NCBI GenBank assembly: GCA_963840535.1
Contig: CAWIZJ010000053.1
Coordinates: forward strand, 1 to 64,000
Origin: VAZQ01 sp963840535
Lineage (GTDB): Bacteria; Pseudomonadota; Alphaproteobacteria; Rhizobiales; Xanthobacteraceae
DNA: 64,000 nucleotides
Reading direction: 5' to 3'
A program made the translations under genes and the position numbers. Positions 18,461-28,564 of this stretch are shown here, one piece after another. Each line of letters opens with the position of its first letter. Positions within the stretch are counted from its first letter, which is position 1. The notes below the pieces were generated by a model. The model did not search any database and was not told the DNA's origin. It saw only the letters and a list, made by a program, of their open reading frames with translations.

Positions 18461-20751
18461 TCATGAGCGCGCTTCCAGCGCGTCGAGCACGCGCTCCGGC
18501 GTCATCGGCAGGACGCGCACTCGCGCCCCGGTGGCGTTGCAGATCGCGTTGGCGATGGCGGGTGCCGCACCCACCAGCGAAGGTTCGCCGATTCCCTTGG
18601 CGCCGACCGGGTGGGTGGGATCCGGATCCTCGAGGACGATCGCGTGGATTTCGGGCGGCGTATCGAGCACGCCCGGCACCTTGTAGTCGGCGAGGGTCAC
18701 GGTGGTCAGCCAGCCTTCGGCATTCCAGCGCATCTCCTCGGTGAGGGCATAGCCCATGCCCTGGACGAAGCCGCCCTGGATCTGGCCTTCACAGCTGACC
18801 GGGTTGATGGCGCGCCCGACGTCGTGTGCGCACCAGGCGCGGCGCACCTCGCACCACACCGGTGGCCTCGTCGACGTCCACCTCCACGCAGTGCGCGCCG
18901 AAGGTGTAGACGCCGAGGTTGGCGAACGCGAGCTGGTGGATCGAGGCGCGCTTCGGATCGAACCCCGGGCCGTCGAAGACGAAGCCGTGGTTCGCCGCGA
19001 TGGGGCCGCCGGAATGAAACAAGGAACGCATGGCGACATCCTTGAAGCTCACGGCCATCGGCACGCCTTTGATGCCGATCGCGCCGCCCGGGCGCAGCTC
19101 CAGGTCGACGCTCGCGCATTCGAGCATCTCGGCTGCGTGCTCGAACATTTTCTTGCGCATCTCGACGGCGGCGACAGAGACCGCCCGCCCGGTCATGTAT
19201 GTCGAGCGGCTGCCGGCGGTTTTCCAGTTGTACGGGGACGAGTCGCTATCCTGGGGCGCGTAGCTTACGCGCTCGATCGGCACCGCGAGCGTATCGGCGC
19301 AGATCTGCACCATCGATGGTGTCCGCCCCCTGCCCGAGGTCCACGCAGCCGGTCGACAGCGCAATCGAGCCGTCGGTGCGCAGCTGCACGTTCGCGGCGG
19401 TACCCATCAGCCCGGAGACGTGCGACATCACGGCGTAGCCGACGCCGCGCTTGCACCCCGCGCGCGGCGCAAGCGGAGGTGCCGTGCGCTGCGCTTCGCT
19501 CACGCGGGTCAGGCATTGCGTCAGCACGCAAGAGGGTACGCGCTGGCCCCCAAAGGCGGTATCGTTCGGGCGCACGGCGTTCTTCAGGCGCAGCTCGACC
19601 GGGTCCATGCCGAGCTTCGCGGCGAGCTCGTCGATCTGCGATTCGCCGGCGAAGCTCGCCTGCGGGTTACCGAAGCCGCGGAACGACCCGGCGCGCAGCT
19701 TGTTCGTGTAAAGTGCCTGGCCGCGCGCTCGCGCGTTCGCAATGCGGTAGGGCCCGCGCGACATGAGCAGCGCGAAGGCGAGCACCGGCGGGCTCTCGTC
19801 GGCGTAGGCGCCGCCGTCAATGGTGATGCGCACGTCACGCGCGAGGATCGTGCCGTCGCGCCGCGCGCCGGTCTTCATCCATATGCGCGCCGGGTGGCGC
19901 GAGCGCTGGATCTCGAAGTCCTGCATTCGGGAAAGTACGAGCTTCACCGGCCGCCGCGAGGCGCGTGCCAGCCAGGCGGCAATGGAATGGATATTCGAGG
20001 CATGCTTGCCGCCGAAACCGCCGCCCACCCGCGTCGCTACCACGCGGATCTTCGCCATCGGCTCGACGAGCTCATCGGCAACGCGCTGCTGGACGTGGTG
20101 CACCGACTGGCATGTCGCGTACAGCGTGATGCGCCCGGCCGCGTCGACGTCCGCCACGCAGCCATTCGGCTCCATGTAGACGTGGTGCTGCGCCTGGGTC
20201 TCCCAGACACCCTCGACCACCACGTCACAGTCGCGCAAGGAGCGCTCGACGTCGCCCTCCTCCACGGTGCTCTCGAACACGACGTTACCGTGCCCGCCTC
20301 CCTGGATGGCCTTGAAGTAGGAGGCATATTCCTCGTGCAGGATCGGCGCATCGGGTGCGAGCGCCTGATCGATCGAAAGCACGGCCGGCAGCGGCTCGTA
20401 CTCGACCTCGATCGCCGCGGCGGCCTGGCTGGCGATCTCGGGATCCGTCGCGGCGACTGCCGCCACCACCTCGCCGACGTAGCGCACCTTGCCGCGTGCG
20501 ACCATCAACTCGTCCTTGATGATGCCGCCCGCGCGCGGCCCCGTGAAATCGGCGCCAGTAAGGATCACTTTGACGCCGGGGATCGCGCGCGCCTTGTCCA
20601 CCCGGTAGCCGACAATCCTAGCGTGGGCGTGCGGGCTGGTCAGGAGCGCGGCGTACAGCATGCCGGGCCGCTGGATGTCATCGGCGTATTGGGCGCGACC
20701 GGTCACCTTGTCGCCTGCCTCCAGGCGCGGGGGGCTCGAACCGATCGTCAT
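18461..20751 (-). pseudogene. Molybdenum hydroxylase large subunit (xanthine dehydrogenase/CoxL family), frameshifted
   Basis: Start ATG 20751 overlaps the small-subunit stop (ATGA). The first frame covers the N-terminal domain and most of the molybdopterin-binding part: KVTGRAQYADDIQRPGMLYA, ATRVGGGFGGKHASNIHS and KLRAGSFRGFGNPQASFAGE. Breaks near 19320 and 18845 move the reading through TAGSRSTYMTGRAV and GRAINPVSCEGQIQGGFVQG. The end is VGAKGIGEPSLVGAAPAIAN, holding the catalytic glutamate, with the stop at 18461. The active-site loop SFRGFG is of the xanthine dehydrogenase/form II type, not the AYxCSFR of true CO dehydrogenase. It should hydroxylate an aldehyde or N-heterocycle; the substrate is unknown. 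Total length of about 760 residues is normal. Confidence 0.88.
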
Positions 20752-21224
20752 AGGCGTCCTCCGGCGAGCTCGCTCCGCCGCCTCGACGATCTTCACGTAG
20801 CCGGAGCAGCGGCAAAGGTTGCCCGACAGCGCGTTGCGGATGGCCTCGCGTCCGGGACGCGGCTCGCGCGCGAAAAGCTCGGTGAGCGCGATGACGAATA
20901 CCCGGGGTGCAGAAGCCGCACTGGATGGCGCCCGAGTCGATGAGGGCGCGCTGCACCACAGAGAAATCATTGTCGCCGGTCGAGGCCTTCGATTGTCGTG
21001 ACCGGCCGCTCGCCGACGTCGGCGGCGAGGGTCAGGCAGGAACGGGCGAGCTTTCCGTCCAGCAGCACGGTGCAGGCGCCGCAGACGCCGTGATTGCAGC
21101 CGCGCTTGGAGCCGGTCAGGCCGAGCGAGGAGCGCAGCACCTCGAGTAGCGTCGCCGACGCAGGGGCAAGCACGTCGCGCAGCTCGCCGTTCACGGTCAA
21201 TACCGTATGCAGCTTGCGGGTCAT
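20748..21224 (-). pseudogene. Molybdenum hydroxylase [2Fe-2S] small subunit, frameshifted
   Basis: Start ATG 21224 overlaps the FAD-subunit stop. The plant-ferredoxin-like cluster is GSKRGCNHGVCGACTVLLDG with a later C in ARSCL. After a one-base insertion near 20972 the second cluster domain continues: SGAIQCGFCTPG and SGNLCRCSGYVKIVEAAE. The frame must change once more near the end to reach the TGA at 20748, which overlaps the next ATG. Electrons pass from the molybdenum site through both clusters to FAD. Length of about 158 residues is normal. Confidence 0.87.
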
Positions 21225-22026
21225 CGTTGTGCCGCGCGGACCGCGCGCCGGATGAGTTCGGGGAGTACCTTGCGGCGGTAGGCGGCGGAGGCGCGATGGT
21301 CGCTCGGCGGATCGCACTCGGCGGCAATCCTGCGTCCGGCCTCGAGGAGCGACGCATCGGCGAGCTCGAGGCCCTCGGCATGCAGCGGTCTCGGGCCGCA
21401 GCCGCCGATCGCCAGCTGCGGGCCGTGCGCGTCACGATCGCCGCCACCGAGAGGATGGCGAAATCACCGGCGACGAGAGACAGCTTCTCGTACGCGGCGC
21501 AGCCGCCCTGCGGCCCCGCGGGAACGTGGATCGCGGTGACGATCTCGCCCCTGGCAAGCGCGGTCTCGAACAGTCCGCGGAAGAACTCGCGCGCGGCGAT
21601 GCGGCGGTTGCCCGCAGCCGATCCGACCTCGATGCTGGCGTCCGCAGCTACCAGCGCCACCGGATAGTCCGCGGCCGGGTCGGCATGGGCGACCGAGCCC
21701 CCGATCGTGCCCCAGGCGCGCACCGCCGGATAAGCGACCACGCGTGCGGCCTGCGCCAGCAGTGCCGGCCCGGCCGCCGCAACGTCGAGGTCGGCAAGCT
21801 CGGCGTGCGTGGTCATGGCGCCGATGCGCAGGCCGCCATCGGGCTGGGCAGCGATACCGCGCAATGCAGCGATGCGGCGCAGGCTGACGAGCCGCGAAGG
21901 CGCGATGAGGCCGAGATTCATCATCGCCACCAGAGACTGCCCACCGGCAAGGCAGAGCGCGTCTTCGGCTTCGAGTGCCCGGTAAGCTTCCTCGAGGGTC
22001 GAGGGTGCGACGTAATCCATGCTCAT
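21221..22026 (-). pseudogene. Molybdenum hydroxylase FAD-binding subunit, frameshifted
   Basis: Start ATG 22026 (MSMDYVAPSTLEEAYRALE) overlaps the preceding binding-protein stop by four bases. The FAD contacts CLAGGQSLVAMMNLGL and GTIGGSVAHADPAADYP are clear. Near 21450 the frame changes; the corrected tail reads GLELADASLLEAGRRIAAE and ends AVRAAQR at 21221, overlapping the small-subunit ATG. Expected length of about 265 residues is close to the CoxM family. It takes electrons from the [2Fe-2S] subunit and passes them to an acceptor. Confidence 0.85.
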
Positions 22027-22899
22027 GATAACGTTGTCGAACGCGCTTGGCCAGCAGCGCCCGGTTGATGACCTCGGCCGCGTTCGGCTCGGGAGCCGGC
22101 AGCAAGCCGCATTCGCGCCGGAGCGCGACGACTTCGTCCCAGCCGGCTTGCGACACCTCCAGACCGGGTTGAGCCTCACCCACCAGCCGCCGCGCCGCCC
22201 CCTCGGCATAACGCGCCGCCACGAGGGCGGCCGCTGCCTCGGCGGGATGGTCCGCCGCCCACCGGTTCGCTGCGAGCAACGCACGCAGGTAGCGCAACGC
22301 CAGGTCCTCGTTGTTCGCGCAGCCATGCGGCGCGCGCGGCCACCACGACGCCCGGGATAGGAGGGAGCGATGTCGGCGCTGTCCCACAGCTTCCTGAAAC
22401 CCTTTGCGAGCGCCATGTCGATGAACGGCGGCACGAGGATGGTCGATGCGGCCTTGCCGGCCATCAGCGCTTCGAAGCGATTGCGCACGCCGCCGACCGT
22501 CTCGTAGCGGCACGTGCGCCAGTCGATGCCGGCACGCGACAGCGCCCGATAGAGCACAAGGACGAAGCCGTTGGTGGTGGCATCGACCGCGATGGTGTCC
22601 GTCGCGGCGTCGGCGAGGCTCGCGAACTTCTGCTCGGCGCAAAAGGCCATGATCATCGAGCGCTCGAGCTGTGCCATGATCTGCAGGCCGGCCTTGCGCT
22701 CCTCGTTCCATGCGATGACGTTGTCGACGACGCCGACGCCTACGTCCCAGGCGCCGTCGGCGAGGCCCTGGCCGAGCTGGTCCGACGACAGGGTCTGCGT
22801 CGTCTCGACCGCGACGCCGTGCTTCGCGAACAGACCGACATGCTCGGCCCAAACGACGGGCGCGGGCGGCACGAACAGGATTTGCTTGATCTGCTTCAT
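22023..22899 (-). pseudogene. Second ABC binding protein (NMT1/THI5-like), frameshifted
   Basis: Start ATG 22899 gives MKQIKQILFVPPAPVVWAEH with no signal peptide. The protein is periplasmic-binding type II (NMT1/SsuA-like), with the family pattern of GLFAKHGVAVET and the LADGAWDVGVGVVDNVIAW region. A frame change lies near 22360 (PSYPG), and another near 22040 is needed to reach a TGA at 22023 that overlaps the FAD-subunit ATG. The lack of an export signal is odd for a transporter receptor. It may be a cytoplasmic NMT1-like protein working with the hydroxylase rather than the transporter. It sits between the second permease and the hydroxylase genes. Confidence 0.75.
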
Positions 22900-23034
22900 T
22901 GAAGTACATGCCAGCCTCGCATTGACCTGCGCGCCAGCAGCTGCAGTGTGGCGACAGTACCTCGATCGTTGCCGAGCTGCGCGGCCATGAGGAGGCCGAG
23001 GTTCCAGGAACAATGGCGGGCAAATACGCGGATG

Positions 23035-23784
23035 CTACCCCTCGGCGACATGCCAGTGAAGCAGCCGGCCGCGCAGCCACTGGGCGACCTTGTACAGCGC
23101 ATAGCCGATGAGCGAGATGGTGACCAGCATGGCAAAGGCAGTGCGGACGTCGCCGTAGCGGTACGAGCGGATCATCAACTCGCCGAGCCCGCCGCCGCCC
23201 GACACCATTTCGCATACCACGGCCACCAGAATCGCCACCACCACCGCCACCTGCACGCCGTCGTAGATGGAGGCGAGCGAGAGCGGCAGCACCACGCGCC
23301 ACAGCATGCGCACCCGTCCGGTGCCGCGCGATTGAGCCGACCACAGGTAGACCGGACTGAGCCCGCGCGCGCCGTGGTAGCTGAAGAGCACAATCGGGAA
23401 CAGGCAGTCGGTGAAAATCAGCATCACCTTGGAGAGGCTGAAGAGGCCGAACCAGTGTACGTAGAGCGGGATCAGCGCAATTTTCGGCAGCGGGAAGCCG
23501 AACGAAAAAAGCGGCTCGAAGAACCATTCCGCCCAGCGCGCACGCCCCATAAGCAGGCCGAGCGGCACGCCCACGGCGATCGCCGCCGCGAGGCCCGCCA
23601 GGGCGCGCCACAGCGTGTCCCACAGCGGTGGGTAGATGCGCCCGTCGACGAACAGGGTGAGCCAGCGCAGGACGATCTCGGTGACGGGCGGGAACACGTT
23701 GGGATTGACCCAGTCGGCGCGCGCGACGAGCTCCCACGCCGCGAGAAGAAGCGCAATCGGTATGATTCTAGTGAGCAAATGCAT
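23035..23784 (-). CDS. ABC transporter permease (NitT/TauT type)
   Basis: A 249-residue inner-membrane protein of the SsuC/TauC family, with about six helices starting IIPIALLLAAWELVARADW. The cytoplasmic EAA-like loop is close to DGVQVAVVVAILVAVVCEMV. Its start at 23784 overlaps the end of the first permease by 17 bases, so the two permeases are likely translated together and form the transmembrane pore as a heterodimer. The substrate of the system is unknown. Confidence 0.93.
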   Translation of the reverse strand: MHLLTRIIPIALLLAAWELVARADWVNPNVFPPVTEIVLRWLTLFVDGRIYPPLWDTLWRALAGLAAAIAVGVPLGLLMGRARWAEWFFEPLFSFGFPLPKIALIPLYVHWFGLFSLSKVMLIFTDCLFPIVLFSYHGARGLSPVYLWSAQSRGTGRVRMLWRVVLPLSLASIYDGVQVAVVVAILVAVVCEMVSGGGGLGELMIRSYRYGDVRTAFAMLVTISLIGYALYKVAQWLRGRLLHWHVAEG

Positions 23785-24523
23785 GCCAGGACATCAGCCG
23801 CCGAAGCCCGGCGAGGTAGCAGCGGTCGAGCAGGTAGCCGAGCGCTGCGAGGTAGATCACCACGGCCAACATCGCGTCGTCGGCACCGACCCCGCCGTAG
23901 GAAAAGATCAAGTAGCCGAGGCCCGTCTCGGCTGAGATGAACTCGGAGCTGACCAACACGATGATGGCGATCGCGATCGCCGTGCGCACCCCAGCCGCGA
24001 TCTGCGGCAGCGCGGCCGGCAGCACCACGCGCCACAACAGCCGGCGCTCCGAGGTGCCGCGCGCCCGTGCCGACCAGAGCAGCAGGTCGTCGACACTGCG
24101 CGCGCCGTTGAACGTCGCCACGACCACCGGCAGCAGGCAGGCGAGCGCGATGACCGCTACCTTGGAGAAGTCGCCGATGCCGAGCCAGATCATGAACAGC
24201 GGGATCATCGCCGGCTTCGGAACCGGGTAGATGAGCAGCAGGATCGGCTCGACCGCGCGCTCGACGACGGGTATCCGCGCCATCAGGAGGCCGAGCGCAA
24301 TGCCGCCGACGACGGCGGCGATGAACCCGACGCCGGCGCGGCCAAAGGACGCCAAAGTGTGCGGTACGATCTCGCCCGAGCGCAGCATGCCAGCGAGCGA
24401 CGCGGCGACATCCCAGAACGGCGGGAGCACGGATTTCGGCAGCAAGCCGGTGGTGGAGGCGGTCTGCCAGGCGGCAAGCAGCAGCAACAACGGAATGATC
24501 TTCGCGGTAGCGAGGGCCTTCAT
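23768..24523 (-). CDS. ABC transporter permease (NitT/TauT type)
   Basis: A 251-residue inner-membrane permease, paralogous to the next gene. It begins with a hydrophobic helix (IIPLLLLLAAWQTASTTGLL) and contains GVRTAIAIAIIVLVSSEFIS in the conserved loop region. ATG 24523 overlaps the ATPase stop by four bases (ATGA). Together with 23035-23784 it would form a heterodimeric channel. Confidence 0.93.
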   Translation of the reverse strand: MKALATAKIIPLLLLLAAWQTASTTGLLPKSVLPPFWDVAASLAGMLRSGEIVPHTLASFGRAGVGFIAAVVGGIALGLLMARIPVVERAVEPILLLIYPVPKPAMIPLFMIWLGIGDFSKVAVIALACLLPVVVATFNGARSVDDLLLWSARARGTSERRLLWRVVLPAALPQIAAGVRTAIAIAIIVLVSSEFISAETGLGYLIFSYGGVGADDAMLAVVIYLAALGYLLDRCYLAGLRRLMSWHAFAH

Positions 24524-25302
24524 CCGCGCGCACCCTCGACTTCCTCTTTGACGCTGCGCCAGATGCGCAGCTTAAAGGCGGAGAAGGCGGGGTTGGCCTC
24601 GAACTCCTCGCCGTCGGCGACGTCGAAGCCGCGCTCGACCACCTCCTTGACGCGCCCTGGCCGGGCCGTCAGCACCACGATTCGCGTGCCCAGGGCGACC
24701 GCCTCCTCGACGTCATGGGTAACGAAAAGCACCGTCTTGATATCGCGCCGCCAGATGCGCCGTACCTCGTCTTGCAGGATCCGGCGGGTCTGCGCATCGA
24801 GGGCGCCGAACGGCTCGTCCATCAGGAGGATGTCGGGACCGCAGGCGAGCGCTTGCGCGAGCGCCACGCGTTGTTGCATGCCGCCCGAGAGCTCGCGCGG
24901 ATATCGATCTTCGAAGCCTTGCAGGTGTACGAGCCGCACGTGCTCATCGACGATGCGATTGCGCTCGGCGCGTGGCATACCCTTCTCGTCCAGCCCGTAG
25001 CCAATGTTGCCGCGCACCGTGAGCCACGGGAATAGCGAATAACGCTGGAACACGATGCCGCGATCTGGCCCCGGCCCGGTGATCGGCTTGCCCCTCAGGC
25101 GAAGGCTGCCCGAGGTCGGGCGCAGGAAGCCGCCAACCAGGTAGAGCAGGGTGCTTTTGCCGCAGCCACTCGGCCCGACGATGGTGACGAATTCGTGCTC
25201 CTCGATGGCAAGGTCGATCGACTCCAGCGCCTTCACCGCCTCCGCTCCGTTGCCGTAACACATGGCGACGCCGCGGATCTCCAGGCAAGCCGCCACCGGC
25301 AA
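24520..25302 (-). CDS. ABC transporter ATP-binding protein (SsuB/TauB/NrtD type)
   Basis: A 260-residue cytoplasmic ATPase. Walker A GPSGCGKST at residues 43-51, Q-loop around FQRYSLFPWLTV, signature LSGGMQQRVALAQAL, Walker B ILLMDEPFGALD, and switch histidine in VLFVTHDVEEAVAL are all intact. It starts three bases after the binding-protein stop and its own stop overlaps the first permease. It powers uptake of the ligand captured by the product of 25306-26289. Confidence 0.96.
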   Translation of the reverse strand: MPVAACLEIRGVAMCYGNGAEAVKALESIDLAIEEHEFVTIVGPSGCGKSTLLYLVGGFLRPTSGSLRLRGKPITGPGPDRGIVFQRYSLFPWLTVRGNIGYGLDEKGMPRAERNRIVDEHVRLVHLQGFEDRYPRELSGGMQQRVALAQALACGPDILLMDEPFGALDAQTRRILQDEVRRIWRRDIKTVLFVTHDVEEAVALGTRIVVLTARPGRVKEVVERGFDVADGEEFEANPAFSAFKLRIWRSVKEEVEGARG

Positions 25303-25305
25303 GCC

Positions 25306-26289
25306 CTATCTCGGCAGGTAGGAAAGATCGATGTACTTCGCCACGTCGAAGGGCTGGCCGATGAAGCCGTTGGATGCCAGCGCATCCGCGATCGGCTGAA
25401 CGTGCTTCGCCGAGAGGCGGCCGTCGCGGCGCGTGAGGTAGTCCTTCTTGGTGAGGAGATAGCTATCGACCACCGCCGGCGGCAGCTTCCACTGCTCGGC
25501 GTAGATCTGTACCGCTTCCGCGCGGTTGTCGAGCGACCAATTGACCGCGCGCAGGTAGTCCTCGACGTAGTCGCGCACGGCGCGCTCGTTGGCCTTCAGG
25601 AACTTCTCCTCGAAGATCATGAAGACGTAGTCGGTCGGTCCGCCGTAGATGTCGCTCACCGTGAACAGGACCTTGAGGTCGCCCTTGGACATTGCGTCCT
25701 CGAAGAAGGGCTGGAACAACGTGGCGGCCTGCACTTTGTTCTCGCGCACCATCGCGGGCAGGAATGGCGGCCGCCCCTCGACAATGGTCAGGTCGCGGTC
25801 CGGGTTGAGCCCGTGCTTGCGCGCCATAATGCGCACGCCCTGCTCGACAGTTCCGCCGATTGCGTTTACCCCGAAGATCTTGCCCTTCAGGTCGGCGAAC
25901 TTGTCGATGCGGCTGTCGGCCCGCACCACGGCCGCATCGTCGTAGTGGCCGTCGAAGCCGAAGGAGAGCAACTGGTGGACGATGGTGACCGGCACGCGCG
26001 TCTGGAACAGGGCATTGGCCATCGGGAAGGGCGTGGCGAGGCAGCCGTCGAGCTTGCCCGCTACAAGCGCCGGTGTCGCATCGCCGCTGCCGGCGAAGCG
26101 TACCCACTCCACGTCGTAGGACTTGCCCATGTTCGCCAGCAATTCGGGCTTTTTCTGCATGAAGAGGTGGGCGCTGATCGAGACATGGGTTCCGATGCGG
26201 ATCTTGACCCTCTCCTGTGCGACGGCGGCACCGCTTACGAGAACGGTTGTGCAGAGACTCACCAATGCGAAAAGTCGTTGCGGCTTCAT
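25306..26289 (-). CDS. ABC transporter substrate-binding protein (NMT1/SsuA-like)
   Basis: A 327-residue exported binding protein with signal peptide MKPQRLFALVSLCTTVLVSG and cleavage after AAVAQ. It is a type II periplasmic fold. LVAGKLDGCLATPFPMANAL and the hinge region DLKGKIFGVNAIGGTVEQG are typical of NitT/TauT receptors, which bind sulfonates, nitrate, pyrimidines, taurine or aromatic acids. It is the first gene of the operon that includes the ATPase, two permeases, a second binding protein and a molybdenum hydroxylase, suggesting uptake of a compound oxidised by the hydroxylase (inference). Confidence 0.94.
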   Translation of the reverse strand: MKPQRLFALVSLCTTVLVSGAAVAQERVKIRIGTHVSISAHLFMQKKPELLANMGKSYDVEWVRFAGSGDATPALVAGKLDGCLATPFPMANALFQTRVPVTIVHQLLSFGFDGHYDDAAVVRADSRIDKFADLKGKIFGVNAIGGTVEQGVRIMARKHGLNPDRDLTIVEGRPPFLPAMVRENKVQAATLFQPFFEDAMSKGDLKVLFTVSDIYGGPTDYVFMIFEEKFLKANERAVRDYVEDYLRAVNWSLDNRAEAVQIYAEQWKLPPAVVDSYLLTKKDYLTRRDGRLSAKHVQPIADALASNGFIGQPFDVAKYIDLSYLPR

Positions 26290-26325
26290 CGGGACTTTCC
26301 TCCCTCTCGGAACTGAGCCTCGATC

Positions 26326-26433
26326 CTAACGCATCTCGCGCTGGACGACCATCTTCGGGCGACGGCCCTCGATGATCGTCCTGCCATCAAGCATTACGGT
26401 GCAGTCGCGCATCGACCCGTCGGAGGCCGCGCA
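26326..26433 (-). pseudogene. C-terminal remnant of an amidohydrolase
   Basis: The minus strand reads AASDGSMRDCTVMLDGRTI and then EGRRPKMVVQREMR and a stop, like the C-terminal beta-strand of cyclic amidohydrolases/deaminases where the imidazolonepropionase-like domain closes. No upstream part remains. It sits directly before the ABC/molybdenum hydroxylase operon, so a ring-opening amidohydrolase may once have been its first gene. Confidence 0.5.
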
Positions 26434-26616
26434 TCAGCTTGGCGTCGGTCCTTCGATGAAATCCATCGATTGGATCGTGGAAGGCAAATCTAACGCTGAA
26501 ACACGGCGGGCGGGGAGCAAGCGTGAAGAGCGAGCTGCCTAGGCTCCAAAGGGCTGAAACTGACCTGGCAGTCAGCTATCATGCAGCGCCCCGGCGTCCT
26601 TCCGGATGAATAGGCC

Positions 26617-27390
26617 TTATCTGTCGGCCTGAGCCCGCTTGTTCTTGGTACTACGGGCAGGCGGCGCGTCCGCCTGCCGGACGGCCGGCGGCGGTGCAGG
26701 TCGATCCGCGGCCGGCTCGATCTTGGTTTCGGTGAGTTGGCGACGCAGGTCTGCTGAAAGTCCCGCATAGGTGCTGATGGGCGTGAAGGTCGAGCCGTTT
26801 GGTCCGCCGTTATAGGCCATCAGACCAGCATTGGTCGCGACGATGTCGCCGTGACGCAATGTCGGATCATCAGCAACGGGTGTGTTGACGAGGCCGAGGG
26901 CGTCCCTGCCATTGCAGGTGCACCCGGGGATGATCCTCTCCCGGTACGCGAATGCGGTGGTAAGCTCCGAATAGCGCTTGCCGTCTGGCGCGACCGCGTG
27001 ATCGATGCCATTGCCGCTGTAGATCTTGGTTGCGCTCGCCGGACAGAACGAGCTGCAAGTCTGCGCCGAGCTTGCCCCACTATGACGTTGAATTGGGAAG
27101 TAACGTCCGTCGCACAAGCGTACGCAATAGGCGATTCCTCTCTCGGAACGGGTCGTTTCCGGGCTGCGCAATGCGGCGTTCGGATCTGCATAACTGGTGA
27201 CAGGAGAATTCCACGGGCGGCCGAACAGCGCCTCGAAAAAGTTTTGGGCAGAGGCCGTAGCCGCAGAGGTGACAAGCGTCGTGACGGAGATGCCAGTCAC
27301 GAGGATGCCTTTGACGCCGCGGCTCAAGCGGGTCTGGCGGCAGATCAACAAAGCGAAGGGCTCCCCCGAGCGCGCGCCAATCAGGCGCAC
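26617..27390 (-). CDS. DUF2865 domain protein, exported
   Basis: A 257-residue protein. A hydrophobic signal segment (GILVTGISVTTLVTSAATAS) ends before AQNFFEALFG. The core has paired cysteines: YCVRLCDGRYFPI, CSSFCPASATKIYSGNG and RIIPGCTCNGRDALGLVNTP. This Cys-rich arrangement is DUF2865, common in Hyphomicrobiales and of unknown function. The C-terminal 40 residues are proline/alanine and lysine rich and probably disordered. The start could be ATG 27390 or an internal later codon; the long N-terminus before the hydrophobic segment suggests a later start. Confidence 0.88.
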   Translation of the reverse strand: MRLIGARSGEPFALLICRQTRLSRGVKGILVTGISVTTLVTSAATASAQNFFEALFGRPWNSPVTSYADPNAALRSPETTRSERGIAYCVRLCDGRYFPIQRHSGASSAQTCSSFCPASATKIYSGNGIDHAVAPDGKRYSELTTAFAYRERIIPGCTCNGRDALGLVNTPVADDPTLRHGDIVATNAGLMAYNGGPNGSTFTPISTYAGLSADLRRQLTETKIEPAADRPAPPPAVRQADAPPARSTKNKRAQADR

Positions 27391-27636
27391 ATCTCACGAT
27401 ACGTTCAGCGGCGGGCGGAAATGTGACCTAAGACGGTCGGGAGTAAGACGTTTCTCGGCCTATCGCGCCGAGATCCCCATAAGGCCGATGATTTTATCTC
27501 CACCTCTTTGAAGGTTCTACAGATTCGCGATGTCCGCGATAAGTCTGCTTACCCTCCGAAACTCACCGTGACAGCGGACATTTCGGAATGGCAGCCCCGT
27601 GCCATCCGGACTCATGCACCGCAGCAAACAGCATCT

Positions 27637-28077
27637 CTATTCGATCACCTCGTCGGCGAGTGCAAGCAGCGTCGGCGGAATTTCGAGGCCGAGAATCTTC
27701 GCCGTTTTGAGGTTAAGCACCAATTGGAACTTGGAAGGTTGTTCGACAGGAAGGTCAGCGGGCTTCGTCCCTTTGAGAATTCTCGCAACATACGAGGGAG
27801 CGCGCCGATATATGTCGGCATGGTCCGGTCCATATCCGATTAATGCACCCTCTCTCGACGCGTCGGGCCAACCAAATATGGTCGCAACTCCGTGATCGAT
27901 CCCGGTCTCGATGAGTCGCTTTCGATGCCGGTACGTGAACGGGGCGGGCTGAATGATCAACGCCGCCGCTCCACGTTTCTTCATTTCAGCAACTACTTCG
28001 TTCGCTTCAGCTATCTCATGGATGGCCCGTGATCGAAGCGGCGCGCCAACTTTTTCTGGGAGAGTTGGCATCCCCAC
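27637..28077 (-). pseudogene. 5'-truncated PF04392 ABC binding protein
   Basis: Only the C-terminal 146 residues of an ABC sugar-type binding protein (PF04392) remain: EVVAEMKKRGAAALIIQPAP, RRAPSYVARILKGTKPADLP and the closing IPPTLLALADEVIE. The family length is about 330. The upstream sequence is different, ending in recombinase debris. A complete paralogue is at 33130-34119 and an N-terminal scrap at 34681. Confidence 0.85.
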
Positions 28078-28335
28078 GGCATGCGTTTGCTTGCTCCCCG
28101 ATGACCCTCACCACGCCTCGGCCCGGGCGGACAGACCAGCAATGCCGACGCGGAACCGCGCACGAATGAGCGCCCGGCACCGAGCATGCGGGCGTTCATC
28201 ATCGTTAGAACCAAACCCCAATCGCCAGATGCAGTTCCAACGCAAGGAAATAAACATGGCTTCGGGTACGGCGGCGTCAATCTGCCGGCCGGTCCTATCG
28301 GGTAACCATTGTTCTGCCTGGCGAACTTCCCGCTT

Positions 28336-28437
28336 CACCTCACGATAGGTGTTACCGGCCGCCGAAACCGTCGCGGCACGCGGATCGCCTCGATTGCCGC
28401 CGAGCTTCTTGCCTCGCGCCTTGGTCCGGGCCGAGAT
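28336..28437 (-). pseudogene. Serine recombinase/resolvase remnant
   Basis: The minus strand reads ISARTKARGKKLGGNRGD, the helix-linker segment of resolvase-type recombinases (usually ISARTKAALAAAK-ARGKKLGGNRG), with seven or so residues deleted. No catalytic N-terminal domain is present. It marks old mobile-element activity next to the truncated PF04392 gene. Confidence 0.55.
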
Positions 28438-28564
28438 CGGAGCCCGCCTCAAGTTCGGCAACGCCGCCCACAATCGAGGAGATCAGGTGCGCCGGTAACA
28501 CGCTCTGCCGAGGCATGCGGCGGCATTGAATGAGCGCGGTATTTTTCGGCTTGCGGCCCGCTCT

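Noticed and set aside
19246..23013. A single open frame of 1255 codons on the minus strand
   Set aside because: It strings together parts of the second binding protein, FAD subunit, small subunit and large subunit through frame errors. Real gene borders are at the ATGA overlaps, so it is not a giant fused protein.
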